Below are positions 42,884 to 53,751 of a DNA stretch of 64,000 nucleotides, piece by piece. The stretch lies in the NCBI GenBank assembly GCA_902651635.1, contig CACRSC010000084.1:164892-228891 (forward strand). The letters are read 5' to 3'. This DNA comes from Mastigamoeba balamuthi. Lineage: Eukaryota; Evosea; Mastigamoebida; Mastigamoebidae. The position numbers and the translations under genes are program-made. Every line of letters begins with the position of its first letter. The stretch's first letter is position 1. The notes beneath the pieces are model-generated. The model made no database searches. It saw nothing but the letters and a program-made list of their open reading frames with translations, and had not been told where the DNA came from.

Positions 42884-43378
42884 GTTTGGGGGATAGGTGG
42901 AACGCGTTTTGGGGAGTTTTATTCTGCGAATGACACAGACACCCAAATGCGGCGTTTAAAAAGGGCGGAATTTGACGTGTGGTTGCGGCGTTGCGGGGTG
43001 AAGGTGCATCACAGAATTTGGTTTCAGTTTCTGCCAGACACGTTGGAGAACCGTGCGTACAGCGATGGAAAGCGCTCAGCTGGCTGGCTTCTTGTTGCGT
43101 TAACAGACAGCTCAAGGCTCCCGACTCATTCCGGTAGCGAGGGCACTCTGAGGTGAAAAAATGCGAGCAGTCTCCGATCAGTCAAAGAGCGGTATAGGGG
43201 CAATGCTCTGCAGCCGAGAACGAAACTGTCGCCTTGCCAAAGCAGGAACATACTTCAGAAAGATATCGATATTTGAAAATATCTTTGCTTCCGAAATATC
43301 TACCCCCAATCTTCTGTTTCCCCCCACGCCCTGTCTCGGCGCGACACGCGCGCTCTCATCGGCACGAGCACAAAAGCA
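42884..43378. promoter_or_regulatory. Divergent intergenic region with GATATC cluster
   Basis: At 43261-43303 the sequence AGATATCGATATTTG, followed by AAAATATC and later AAATATCTAC, gives three or four copies of the ATATC motif within 43 bp, 75-120 bp upstream of the plus-strand gene. The first two can pair as a hairpin. No coding region is convincing. Confidence 0.55.
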
Positions 43379-46104
43379 ATGGCCGAGGAGGAGGAGGCCT
43401 GCGCCTTCATGGACTGGCTCTCCGAGGGCGCGTTCGCCGTCGTCCGCGCCGCGCCGTGGGGCCGCGCCCTCGAGCCGCTCCTCCCGCCCCCCGTGACGTG
43501 CGGTGACGTGTGGTCCGAGCGCATGGGCCCCGACCCCGCGGAGCTCGCGTGCCTCGACCCGCGCGCTGCCGCCGAGGCGCTCGCGCAGTGGCAGGAGTCC
43601 GCGCTGGGCAGGGACCCCGCCGAGCTCGCGAGATGCGAGGCCCGCGTCAGCGTGTCCAAGTCCGCCCAGGAGCGCGCGTGGGGCCCCGTGCCACGTCATC
43701 TAGACACCGAGGTACCCACTGTCATATCCGTCTGACGCGTCGCCGCGGCCCTCGGATCTGGAAATTCCGGGCCCTATCGAGAAAATACACGGCTCAATTG
43801 AACTGCTTATCTGCAGCGCGTCTGGCTGTGGACAGAGGAGGTCTGCAAGTGGCTGGCTGTCAACAGGCACCTGAGCCAGAGCGCGGCGCTGTACGCGGTC
43901 GTCCACGCGGTCGGGGCCGCCACGCTGGCGAGCATCGGCCTCGGCACGCGGCACAGCTCCGTTCCCGAGCTGCTGCGCGCCGTCTCTGCTCGCCTGATGC
44001 CCCTCCCCGTCCGGCGCCACTTGGACGTCGCCCTGCGCACGCGCGAGCTCCGCAGCTCCGAGCGGCCCGAGGACCTGTTCCGCGCGCTGGCCAACGTGGC
44101 GCGCAGGGTCAACGTCAGCGTGACGCGCGGCGAGCTGCGGGCGATGCTGTGCGAGAAGCTCGGGCGCGCGGGCGTCGCCGCTTCGTCCGCCGCCCCGTGG
44201 CTGCGCCAGGAGCTGTCCCTCGACTCGGGCGCCCCCGTCGACACCGGCCCTCGCGAGGTGATCTCCCTCGACTCGGACAGCGACGACGGCCCGGGCTGGG
44301 ACGAGGACTGCGAGTCGGAGTCGGAGACGGAAGAGGGACAGCAGTCTGCGCCTGCGGCCAGCAGCATCTCGGACTCGGAGGCAGAGCAGACGCAGACGCA
44401 GCAGCAGCAGCAGCAGCCCGGCAACGGGGCAGCGGCGGACGAGGCGATGGACGTCGTCGCCGCCGGGCCCTCGCCGCCCAAGCGGCCCAGGTCGCCGCCG
44501 CCGGACTTCATACCGCTGCCCAGCGCCCGGATGTCCAGCGAGCCGCCGAAGCAGAGGGCGCGCGGTGCCCCCGTCACGCGCACGACGATGGCGCAGGTCA
44601 CCGCCGCAGCCGCCGAGCAGCGGATCCGCGCGGAGAGGGAGGAGGCGCTGCGCAAGTGCCGCGAGCTGACGGCGGAGGCGAGGGCCTCTGTGATGCGGGC
44701 CTCTGCGGAGGCCAAGGCCAGGGCCGCTCGCGCGCGCCCGGCGGGCAGGCGGGTGCACTCGTCTGCGAGCGAGCGGGTGGTGTACGACCCGTACCTGCAG
44801 CCCGGCGGAGGGCCGCCCCCGAGGCCGCGGGTCGCGGGGTCGATGCAGGACCGGCACCTGCAGATGAACCGGCGTCAGAGGGAGCAGGGGGACGCCGAGG
44901 TGCACAGGATGGAGCGCGAGGAGCAGGCGGAGCGCCAGGCGCTGCTGGAGAGCCGGCGCGACAGGGCCGCAGTGGAGCGCGAGGAGATGGAGCGGCGCGA
45001 GAGAGAGCTCAGGGATCAGCACGAGAAGGAGCTCCGCGACAAGGCGCTCAGGGAGCAGCACGAGAAGGAGCTCCGCGAGAAGGCTCTGCAGGAGCAGCGC
45101 GAGAAGGCGTTGCAGCAGCAGCGCGAGAGGGAGCTCCGCGACAAGGCGCTACAGGAGCAGGCGCTGCAGGTACAGCAGGCGCAGGAGCAGCGCGAGAAGG
45201 AGCTCCGCGACAAGGCGCTCTCGGAGCAACGAGAGAAGGAGCTCCACGACATGGCGATGCAGGCGCTGCAGGCGCAGGAGCAGCAGGAGCACGAGCGGGC
45301 CGCCCGCGAGCTGCAGGAGCAGGAGCAGCAGGCCCAGGCCGCGCGCGAGCAGAAGGAGGCCGAGGAGCGCGAGAGCGCCGCACGCGAGCAGCAGGAGAGC
45401 GCGCGCGAGCAGCAGGCGGCCACCAGGGAGGCCCGCGAGAAGAGCCGCGAGCAGGAGGAGCGGGCCGAGCGCCACAGCCGGAGCCACGGCTCGCACGAGA
45501 GGCAGCGCGACCGCGACAAGGAGCGCTCGTCGTCGTCGGAGCGGCACCGCTCGCACAGGGACCACCAAGACAGGGTACGTGCGCACCACCACGCACCGCT
45601 TCCCCTCTCCCCCTCCCTCCCCCCCCCCCTCCCTTCCTTGGGTTGATCGACAGATGCGCGAAGAGCCACGAGCGCAAGTCGCACGAGCGGGAGCGCGACG
45701 AGAGGGCCCCGCCGTCTAATGCCCGCGCCGAGCCCGACACGGCCGCCGCGAGCCAGCCGCCTTGGGCGCAGCCGCAGGGTCACGCGCCGGTGTCGTCGAC
45801 GGCGCCGGCGCCGCCCGCGATCGTGCTGGTGCCGCCCGGGCAGCCGGCGATAGCGGGCTTCTACCAGAACCCCTCGATCCAGCAGCAGCAGCAGTACGCG
45901 TACTACTTGATGTGCCAGCAGTACCAGCAGCAGATGGCGTACGCGCAGCAGCACAGGGAGCAGGGGCAGCAGATGGGGATCGGAGCCCCCGTCGCGGTGC
46001 CGCCTGGCAGCTCCCTGTACCCCCCGATTGTCCCGCCGGGCGGTGTGGCCCCCTACGTCCCCCAACAGGTGATGCCACCGTACGGAGGCCGCCAGGGCTA
46101 CTGA
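43379..46104 (+). CDS. Coiled-coil, Arg/Glu/Gln-rich protein with a SUMO-interacting-like motif
   Basis: Exon 1 (43379-43711) encodes MAEEEEACAFMDWLSEGAFA. An intron (to about 43,818) leads to RVWLWTEEVCKWLAVNRHLS, a helical region to about residue 250 whose start resembles a SAM-like or death-like helix bundle (weak). Then comes EVISLDSDSDD, which fits a SUMO-interacting motif (hydrophobic V-I-x-L followed by acidic residues). PSPPKRPRSPPPDF looks like a nuclear localisation signal. A 200-residue charged coiled coil has the repeated phrase EKELRDKAL. After an intron near 45,576-45,655 a Ser/His/Arg tail and a Gln/Pro/Tyr-rich end follow. The composition suggests a nuclear RNA-processing or chromatin protein, which is inference. 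Confidence 0.7.
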
Positions 46105-47140
46105 GGTCGCCGCTGTTGCTCCTCAGAGGACGGACCCCCAAGGTGCCTTCTTCCAACCGCCCACCCACGACCCTCCCACCCATTCCCACCCCTACGGCCC
46201 TTGCCCCGCCTCCCACATGAGCATCACTCCCCCTCCGCATGAGTCCCCTCGATTGCGCTATGCGATTCTATCCTTCTAGAGCCGAACAAGGATCATGCAA
46301 GGTTCACACGACGTCAATAAATTCAGCCTTACCATTCGCTATTCACATGGTTATTTCTTTTTTCCACACAACACCAGTCAGTTCTGGCTGGTGAACACAA
46401 ATTCAAAGACAAGAACCCTGGAAACCAAAGCTAACAAAGCCAGTTTCTGCAGAATCGCAAAAACAAATCGAAGTGACTGTGGCCTTTCGACCACAGTTGA
46501 ATTCGCAACAGCATATCACTTCAAGTGCCACACTCCGATCTCATTTTTAGGCAGATGAAGCAGTTTTTCTCTGGGTGGCTATAGTGAGACAACCTTCTTC
46601 TTGTGGCCCTTGTAACCCTCCGTGACCTTGAGCAATGTGTTCACATCCTTAGTTCATCTTTCCCTGCATCCACCTGTATCCATTCTACCTGCAGTGCCCG
46701 CAAGTTTCCATGCAATTCCACAAACTATCTTATGTGAATTACTGAGGTGAATTGGCCCAAAGTATACGCCAGCATTCTGTGTTTCAAGTGCACATGCCAA
46801 TGCAACAGCAGATATACACTGAGGAAGGGTGTGCCCTGATGCTATCCCATATGTGCTTCCACTTTTTCACTTCACTGTGGAACTCCTTCACCTCTGTGGT
46901 TGGTGTACACACCATCCCTGGTCTCTAATGTCTGTCGGGTGGCGCCAGCCACCCCTTGGCACTTAAGTGGAGTTATCACACGGCCGCTGCCCGCCTGCGA
47001 GGTTCCGTGAAACAGGAACATCGCCCGTCTCCTGGATAGATGCTCCACGAAAAATCAAGCCAGATAGATATTTCTCCCTGAATATCGGAGGCCCCCAACA
47101 ACAAACGTAGTTGTCGGAGCCAACAACGCACAGCAGAGAG
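46105..47140. other. Gene-free, AT-richer region
   Basis: More than 1 kb without a convincing gene. An AATAAA at 46316-46321 could serve the upstream gene. Positions 46,300-46,950 are AT-richer than the neighbours and may be an old insertion, with no recognised ends. AGATATTTC at 47063-47071 and GAATATCGG at 47080-47088 lie 55-80 bp upstream of the next start. Confidence 0.5.
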
Positions 47141-48863
47141 ATGCAGTGCCTGCAGCGCGTGGCGACCTTTGAGCAGACCCGCACCACCGGGCGCTGCAGC
47201 CTGGTCCACGACCAGCTGGACCGCGCCGTCCGCGAGCTGCTGCCCGAGCGCCGGGGCTCGGGCGTGGCGCACGTGCTGCTGCTGACGCCCCGCAGCGGCG
47301 CAGCCCTCAGCCTCAACGAGAACAGCGACCCCTCGGTCCGCCGCGACCTCGCGCTGGCCGCCGAGAGGACCTCCGAGGGCAGCTTCTACCGCGCCATGAC
47401 CTACGGCTCGCGCTCGCTGCTGATCCCCGTCGACAACGGCCGCCTCAGCGTCGGCACCTGGCAGGTCCGCCGGTTCTCTTGCGCGTCTCTTGCGCGTCTC
47501 TTGCGCGTCTCTTGCGTCTCTTGCCACGCTTATTTTCCATTTTCCAGAACTCAGAAAAGCAACGCGTTCGTAATTGCAATTGAATTTGCTTCCCCCCCCC
47601 CCCCCCCTCAGCCATAAATTGAGATGAGCCGTTGTGGCAATGGCTGCTTGCTGTCGCGCGACGTGCTTTTGTTTGTTGGGACAGTGGGTGGGGATGGGGG
47701 ATGTCTCCTTCAGTGCCCACTCGGCTGGCCCTTCACTCCTCTCGCTTGTTCCTGTGTTTTCAAAGTAAGTTAGTTTCTGATTGATTGGGCTGAAAGTGCG
47801 TTCAATTTCCTGCCTGGCTTTGTGGCTCTTTGTGGTGGGCGCCATAGTCAGCCGCTGTGTCTGAGCCCAAGCCCCTTCCCGGCCTCGCCTGCGCGGGGGG
47901 ACGCAGGGGCTGTACCTGTGCGACTGGAACGAGTCGTGGAACGAGGCGAGGCCCGAGCCGTTCACGGTGGCCATCACGCTGCTGCTGAGCCCCTCTGCGG
48001 CCGTGATCAGGTCCTCGTTCATCCCGCCCTCGCGCGCGTACCACTCGATGCTCGCCACCGCGTCCCAGCTGCTGGGCAGCCAGAAGGACGCCTCGGACCA
48101 GCCCGACGGCCTGGCCTGCGTCATGGTGCGCCACTGCAGCGCCTCGATGGCCTACTTCGAGGACAGGAGCGCCGTGCCCGGGCTCGAGAAGGCCCTGAGC
48201 GCCGTCGTGCCCGACAAGTGGAGCGGCAAGTTCTTCGACCACACGTACGAGGGCTGGGACGACATGCCCGGCCACGCCAAGAACGCCCTCGTCGGGGGCC
48301 CCTGCGTCCTGGTCCCCGCGGCCGCCGGCGGCAGGCTGCTGGTCGGCGAGAACGAGGACATCGCGCTGGGCGAGCACAGGGACGAGTGGGGCAGCTCCGG
48401 CCGCAGCGTCTCTGTGACGCGCGTCCCCGGTTGCTTCCGCGGCTCCCAGACGGTCTCGGCCGCGCTGGACCCCGCGGCCGGCGCGCACTGCGCGGAGCTC
48501 GCGTGCCTCGGGGCCGCCAAGGCGCCCTTCGCTGCCGGGCTCGCGATTCTCAAGGGGCCGGCGTCGACGTGCTTCGTCCTCGCGCCGTCGGGGACCCACG
48601 CAGAGGACATGTGGCAGGGGGCGATGAAGCAGCGCAGGACGAGCGACGAGTACCTGGCCGGCAAGGGGGTTGCCGACAGGAAGGGCGTGCTGGGCGGCAT
48701 CCTGCGCTCGATTGTGCTCGGCGGCGGCCGCACGAGGATTCTGCCCGTCAAGGAGGGCTCGCTGTGGCTGCCGCAGGGGTGCGCCGTGTTCCTCGTCAGC
48801 ACCACGGAGAAGCCGCTGCAGGCCCCGCAGCAGCCGGTCGAGATCTCCTGGTTCGGTCCCTGA
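47141..48863 (+). CDS. Tandem YjbQ (UPF0047) domain protein
   Basis: Two exons (47141-47464 and 47907-48863) give 426 residues. Residues ~1-115 match YjbQ/UPF0047: SGAALSLNENSDPSVRRDLA (family HTSASLTINENADP) and NGRLSVGTWQGLYLCDWNES, with the second block spliced exactly at TWQ/GLY. A second YjbQ domain follows at about residues 165-255: VRHCSASMAYFEDRSAV, DHTYEGWDDMPGHAKNAL (family HDYEGPDDMPAHIKSSL) and RLLVGENEDIALGEHRDEW. The first domain lacks the histidine motifs that the second keeps, while the second lacks the GTWQGIYLCE block that the first keeps. The last 170 residues are unassigned. E. coli YjbQ has weak thiamin-phosphate-synthase activity; the role here is unknown. Confidence 0.78.
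47465..47906 (+). other. Unusually long intron with simple repeats
   Basis: This 442-nt GT-AG intron splits the YjbQ-type gene. It holds four or five copies of a TCTTGCGCG unit at about 47,475-47,525, a CAATTGAATTTG phrase at 47,578-47,589, and a long poly-C run at about 47,593-47,608. All of these are unlike the surrounding coding DNA. Confidence 0.7.
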
Positions 48864-49490
48864 GCGCAGGCGTTGGGCGTTGCACTCGAAACGCACAGCA
48901 GCTTGCATCAAGCACCCGCAATGGGACGATCATCCACAAAACCTTTCTCGACTCTTTTCGAGTGCTGTGGACGTGGGCCCAGCTCCTTGGCTCCGGGCTG
49001 GCTGTCACGGCGCAACCAATGCCACAGTTCCGAGCAGTTTCGCCTCGCCGGCCGTATCTGCTTAATGCTCGCAGGGTTTTTCTGCACGGTAATGGAGGAC
49101 CCGTGGACCGAGATGACTGATCAAGCAGCGACAGAGCACCTACCAACCCATATAATTGTTGATAGGTAACCCCGGACCACAGTCTGGCGTCCTGCGCGCG
49201 TGTGTGCGTGCATGAACGCCACTTATCCCCCCCAACCGGGCTGGCTCTCGGGATGACACAACACTTGTCGTCCTGTTTCCTCATAGCCAGAAAGCCACAC
49301 CGTGAAACACGAAAATTCATAGAACGGCAGATCCCAAACCTGCCCGAAACAGACTTTACCAGCCTGGGCGGTTGTCGCACTATTCTCCCTGAGTCATCAC
49401 CGCTCGGTACCCGCCTACCGTCCCCCAGGATTCTCTCTGATATCCGCGGCCTGCTTTCAGGTAACCACGGTGTGTGCAAGTGCCGGCAAA
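48864..49490. other. Intergenic region
   Basis: About 630 bp without a recognised gene. TGATATCCGCGG at 49439-49450, about 40-50 bp before the next start codon, is another instance of the ATATC motif. Confidence 0.5.
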
Positions 49491-50795
49491 ATGGACAACG
49501 AGGCGCAGCAGACGCGGATCCCGCTGCACGTGGCGAGCACGCTTGACGACCTGGTGTTTGCAGCGTTACAAGGCCCCGTGCTGAGCCTCTCGTCCCGCGT
49601 GCTGCTCCACAACCGCACGTTCACCGCCCTGCTGCTCGTCCGTGCCCGCTGGCGCTGCGACAGGGGCCTCTCGCGCGCAGACGTAGCGGATGTCCTGCTG
49701 CAGGCTCGCTGCTGCTCGTCCGCGACGCTCGAAACCCGCCGGTGCTACGTCTGCGGGCCTCTTCTCGAAATTACTCCGAGCGCAGCCCAGGAGCGTGTCC
49801 TGCAGTCCCGAGTCCCCAAGGTGCGGGCCCCACTCCCGGTTGCGCATGGCGCTTCCCTGCGTGCGCGTGTATGTGGGTGTAACGGCGTGGCGTGCATGTT
49901 GCGGTTCAGCCGTCTCTGACCTGTGTAAATTCTCTCGATATTTTGAGCAACCGAGTTGCACTTTTCGAGTTTGGGAGGAAATTCTGTGGAGGAGATCGCC
50001 TTAGGCAGGTTGGCGCTCAACTTTCAACTTTTTTGTGTGTCCCATGCCTGCACTTTTCGAGAGGGGATGAATTCCTGCGGAAGCGGAGATCGCCTTCGGC
50101 AGGTGGTACACGTACCTCAACTTTTTGTTTGTGGCCCATGCCCGCAGGGCGTCGAGTTGTACTGCGTTTCCGTTCGGACTCGGTGTACGTCTTCCCGGAA
50201 GCACATGGGCAGCTCGATGCTCGCGTTGGTCGTCGACCTTGCGCCGGGCGTCTCTGTGGTCTCGCAGCGCTTCTCTGTGTACGCGCGTCGCTCCTGCAGG
50301 CGCACGCAGAGCCCCGCTCCCAGCAGCAGCAGCTGCAACAGCCTCAGTAGCAGCACCGCCGTCGTGGCCTGCGATCGGACACCGACGCTCCAGGAACTCC
50401 TCTCGCCCCTGGGTGACTGCTCGAGGCTCAGCTCCATGATGGCCGTCGGTACGGGGCCGGCTCTGGCGTGCGTGAGACGACTAACGACCAAGGGTGCAGG
50501 GATGGCGCTGTCCGTAAGACTATACTCGGTGATGTACACGCCAGAGGAGCAGCAGATCATCGCCTCGTCGCTGGTCCACGTGCTGCACGCCAAGGTGCCA
50601 GGGTTCGTGCTGCACAAGACGGGGCTGATAGCGAACATCGAGGTCGTCGTGATCGGGTGCAACACGGCCAGCAGCCTGGTCGAGGCGTGGGAAAACGAAT
50701 ACCTCTACATCACCAACACAATCAGGAACCCCATGAACCGCAACCTCCTCGAGGGCGTCATCCAGCCCATCGCGCACGTCACCAACCTCCGTTGA
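49491..50795 (+). CDS. Unrecognised protein
   Basis: Exon 1 (49491-49820) encodes MDNEAQQTRIPLHVASTLDD… up to VLQSRVPK. Exon 2 begins at about 50,149 with GVELYCVSVRTRCTSSRKHM and runs to the stop at 50795, giving about 325 residues. The region around the junction (RRCYVCGPLLEI; MLALVVDLAPGVSVVSQRFS) has the alternating hydrophobic pattern of β-strands and might be an Ig-like or DNA-binding β-sandwich, a weak guess. The C-terminal part (TPEEQQIIASSLVHVLHAKV; ANIEVVVIGCNTASSLVEAW) is mixed α/β. No family is recognised. The intron between the exons is unusually long (328 nt) and internally duplicated. Confidence 0.55.
49962..50148 (+). repeat. Tandemly duplicated intron segment with two acceptor-like ends
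   Basis: Two roughly 95-bp units share 'gcacttttcgag', 'gaattc.tg.gga', 'ggagatcgcctt.ggcaggt', 'ctcaacttt…ttttttgt' and 'cccatgcc.gca'. The second ends in CCCATGCCCGCAG, the acceptor actually used. The first ends in CCCATGCCTGCAC, where the AG has been lost. It looks like a duplication of the 3' end of an intron. Confidence 0.7.
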
Positions 50796-50815
50796 CTACC
50801 ACTTGGTCAACTAAA

Positions 50816-50847
<32 letters not shown>

Positions 50848-51134
50848 ACCGTGAGACTGAACGTCTGCCGCGAGCAGCTCGCGTGCATTGAGTACTATAG
50901 CCTCAAACGGCGGCTGTGCTGCTCTGCGGTCACAGCTGCCTGTAGGGCGTCGGCAGCACATTCGAAACGAAACCCAAAACACAGCTCGCGTTTGACAACA
51001 GCTGGAAAAAGTAAATACTGGTCCAGCAGGAAGACTGGAAGATACCCACTGAACCACCGGGGACACTGTTGCATACGGCGCTAGACAGATCGGAAGAGGT
51101 CTTTCAACTGAAACTCATGTTGCATTGGCACGTG
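50796..51134. other. Convergent intergenic region
   Basis: About 340 bp with no gene recognised apart from a dinucleotide repeat (listed separately). Confidence 0.5.
50819..50846. repeat. (GA)n microsatellite
   Basis: About 14 uninterrupted GA units directly after the stop codon region of the unrecognised gene. Confidence 0.95.
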
Positions 51135-53751
51135 TTACCACGTGATCACCTCGTCTTCATGAAAGGGCGATGTAACCGAGTGCTCCGTGCTCTGTGCCAG
51201 CTCTGCGGGCGTCTCCATGTGTCCTGTGTCCCGCTCCTGTGCCGAGCCTTGGGGCGCGAGCCCATCCCCCACGGCAGGAACGAGCGCGATGTCATCGACG
51301 CCGTCGAGGCCTGCCTGACGCAGTACGCCCAGCGCCGCCGCCTCTGCCGCCTCTGCTGAGACGGGTGTCTCTCCCATCAGAGCGTCCAGCGCAGTCGCGC
51401 GCCTCGGCACAGGCCCCGGGGGCGACGCGGAGGTCGACACAGGCGAGCTGAAGATGGTGAGGTCCAACAGAGGGCCGACTAGCTTCCTCTCCTCCTCCGC
51501 GGGGTCTTTGAGGTCGATGAGGTCCGGTAGAGGTTCTACGGGCTGAGTAGGCACTTCTGGCTCCTCCGAGCCTGCTCCTGCACTCTCCGCTTTTGCTTGG
51601 ACTTGGTCGCCGAGTTCCGCTATAGGCGCTGCTGCTGCGATCTGGGGCGGAGGAGCTAGCGGATTGATGTCGAAGGGCGTGGGTGAGGTTGACTGGCGCG
51701 CAGCAGGGCTCTCCACCTTCCTCAGAGGTGGCGGCTCGTCAAAGGGGTTCGCGAAGGGGTTGTCCGAGTCCGTGTCATCTCCTGCCCCAGAGAGTGCCCC
51801 CGGTGCGGCAGTTGGCACTGCCACGGCGAACGGGTTGTCGAGATCGATTTTGTTCGCAGCGGCGGGCTTCTCGGTGACCGAAACTGATGGCGGCCTCGGG
51901 GCCAGGCTCGCCGGCCTCTCCGAAAGCCCCGCAGACCCGCCGGAAGCCAGTCTGGGCGGGTCGCTCGTTCGTGCGATGCAGAAAGACGCCTCTGCAGTCT
52001 CCTCGTCCTCGCCAGAAGAGGGCTGCGACGCGCCAGGAACGATGGTCGTGAATAGCTTCCTGAACGTTCCGCTCTTCTTGGCCTTGTTACTGTCGGGAAC
52101 CGCTGCGCTGGCCTTTCTGCTCTTCTCTCCCGACGGGTCTCTGAAACACGCCGAGCAAACACGAACCGGCTCGTCGCCCCTGGTGGAGAGCAGGGCGTGA
52201 GCAGGAATCGTCCACATGCGAGGGGGGAGGCGGAATAGTACAGGTGCGAGAGAACCCTCTTTTGGCTGGAACACTGCCCGCAGACCACGTTCCCGCAGTT
52301 GCGGCAGTGGTGCCTCCTGTTGGTCAGGGAGAATCTTGCCGCGCACAGAGTGCAGCTCTGAGCCTCGCTGTCCGGTACCCAAACAGGCGCCACGGGCCCA
52401 GCACCTGGGGCGCCCAGTTGAGGCCAGCAGAGAGGAATAAGGCTAACGCACTGCCAGCAGCAGCCGCAGCAGCGACGCTGCATATGTCCGAGACCCACGC
52501 GTGCTTCTCGTCCAGAGAGGAGCAGGACACGGTGAACGACTTCTCGGCGGCGCTGATGACAAACTGCAGGCCGTCGAGCTCCTTTGCCGAGACCCGCGTG
52601 AGCACCCTGCACAGCGAGAAGTTGTGCCCCTTGTAGACCTGGGCGGGGGAGCAGTCGTCAGCGCAGCGCAGCGGGCGAGCACAGCAAGGCGGGCGCGCAC
52701 AGCCGATCCGGGCACTATGTGCGCAGCGACCTTGGCGTAGAGCAGGCAGTCGCTGAACAGGAAGAACCAGCGCTGCTTGAGCGTGCCCTGGCGCACACGC
52801 TTCGAGAGCATGCCGTCGCGCACGTGCAGCCTGTCGGCCGTGGCGATCGTCTTGACGCCGCCGACAAAGGCGCGCTGGATCTCTATGACGCGGTCGAACC
52901 TCTCGTGGCGCTCCATCTCGGCGTCGACACGCGCGGCGGCCTCGCCAACGAGCTGCACAACGCGGGCCAGGGGCGCCTTGTCGGGGTGGCCCTCGTCGGT
53001 GTTTCTGTGCAGGTCGGCCAGCAGCAGTTTGTCTGCAAAGGGGGGTGTACAAAACTGAGAAACTTGACGTCAACGCAGGCAATTTCCCGGACATCTGGGA
53101 ATCCTCTGGACGGGCGCGATCAGGCAGGAGAGCAGGTCGAGCTTGCTCTCGGTGGCGTCCTTGGCGCGCTGCAGGAACGCTGCGAACTCCTTGCACGTCT
53201 CCACCTTCTTGTTGACCACGAGGATCGCCCGGTGGTGGTTCTTCACGTACGGCCCGTAGATCGCTAGGTACTCGCCGAGCCTCGCGAGCATCGGCATCAT
53301 CTCCCCGTTCTCCGAGTAGTCCTCCCTCAGCTAAACCGCGCACATACGCAAAAGCTTCAGCGCCAAATCAGGACACAAATTGACTTGACACACGCCACCC
53401 CGACTGCCACTTGCGTTCTGATGACGTGGCAAAATCCTCGGCGGGTGAGGGGATATTATTCCGAACCAGGTGTCGCTCCAGGTCACGCAGGAACGACCTA
53501 CTCGCGCCGAGCACCGCGTCGATGTTGGCGAAGATCATCGGTACGTACCTGGGGGGCAGCGAGGGGCACGCCCCGAGGCGCAGGGGCTCGGCGTAGGACG
53601 CGACGGTGCACTCGAGCAGCCGCACGTACGAGCGCTCAGTGCTGAGCAGCTCCAGTGCTATCTTGCCCCGCTGGGTCGTGGGCGCCGTGGGGGAGCTCAG
53701 CAGGGCCAACACCCCACCGCCACCGACCATCGCCGGCTCGGAGGACGACAT
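51135..53751 (-). CDS. DH-PH-FYVE Rho guanine-nucleotide exchange factor with NPF tail
   Basis: The start at 53751 gives MSSSEPAMVGGGGVLALLSS. The DH (RhoGEF) domain begins with KIALELLSTERSYVRLLECT and continues through YGPYVKNHHRAILVVNKKVE and LLSCLIAPVQRIPR. The PH domain carries LHVRDGMLSKRVRQGTLKQR, FLFSDCLLYAK and SLDEKHAWVSDI. The FYVE finger carries WVPDSEAQSCTLC, RRHHCRNCGNVVCGQCSSQK and, after an intron, VRVCSACF, with all eight zinc ligands and the basic PI3P-binding patch. This order is that of the FGD family. Such proteins activate Rho/Cdc42/Rac GTPases at PI3P-rich endosomes. The 330-residue tail is disordered and has three NPF tripeptides (LDNPFAVAV, SDNPFANPFDEP) plus LIDL and LLDL motifs, as in endocytic adaptors that bind EH domains and clathrin. 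Confidence 0.88.

Noticed and set aside
43700-45061. 453-codon minus-strand frame
   Set aside because: Leu/Arg/Ala-rich mirror of a charged coiled coil on the plus strand.
46290-46960. Small frames such as 46295-46558
   Set aside because: Composition unlike the host genes and no recognisable domain; treated as non-coding or decayed sequence.
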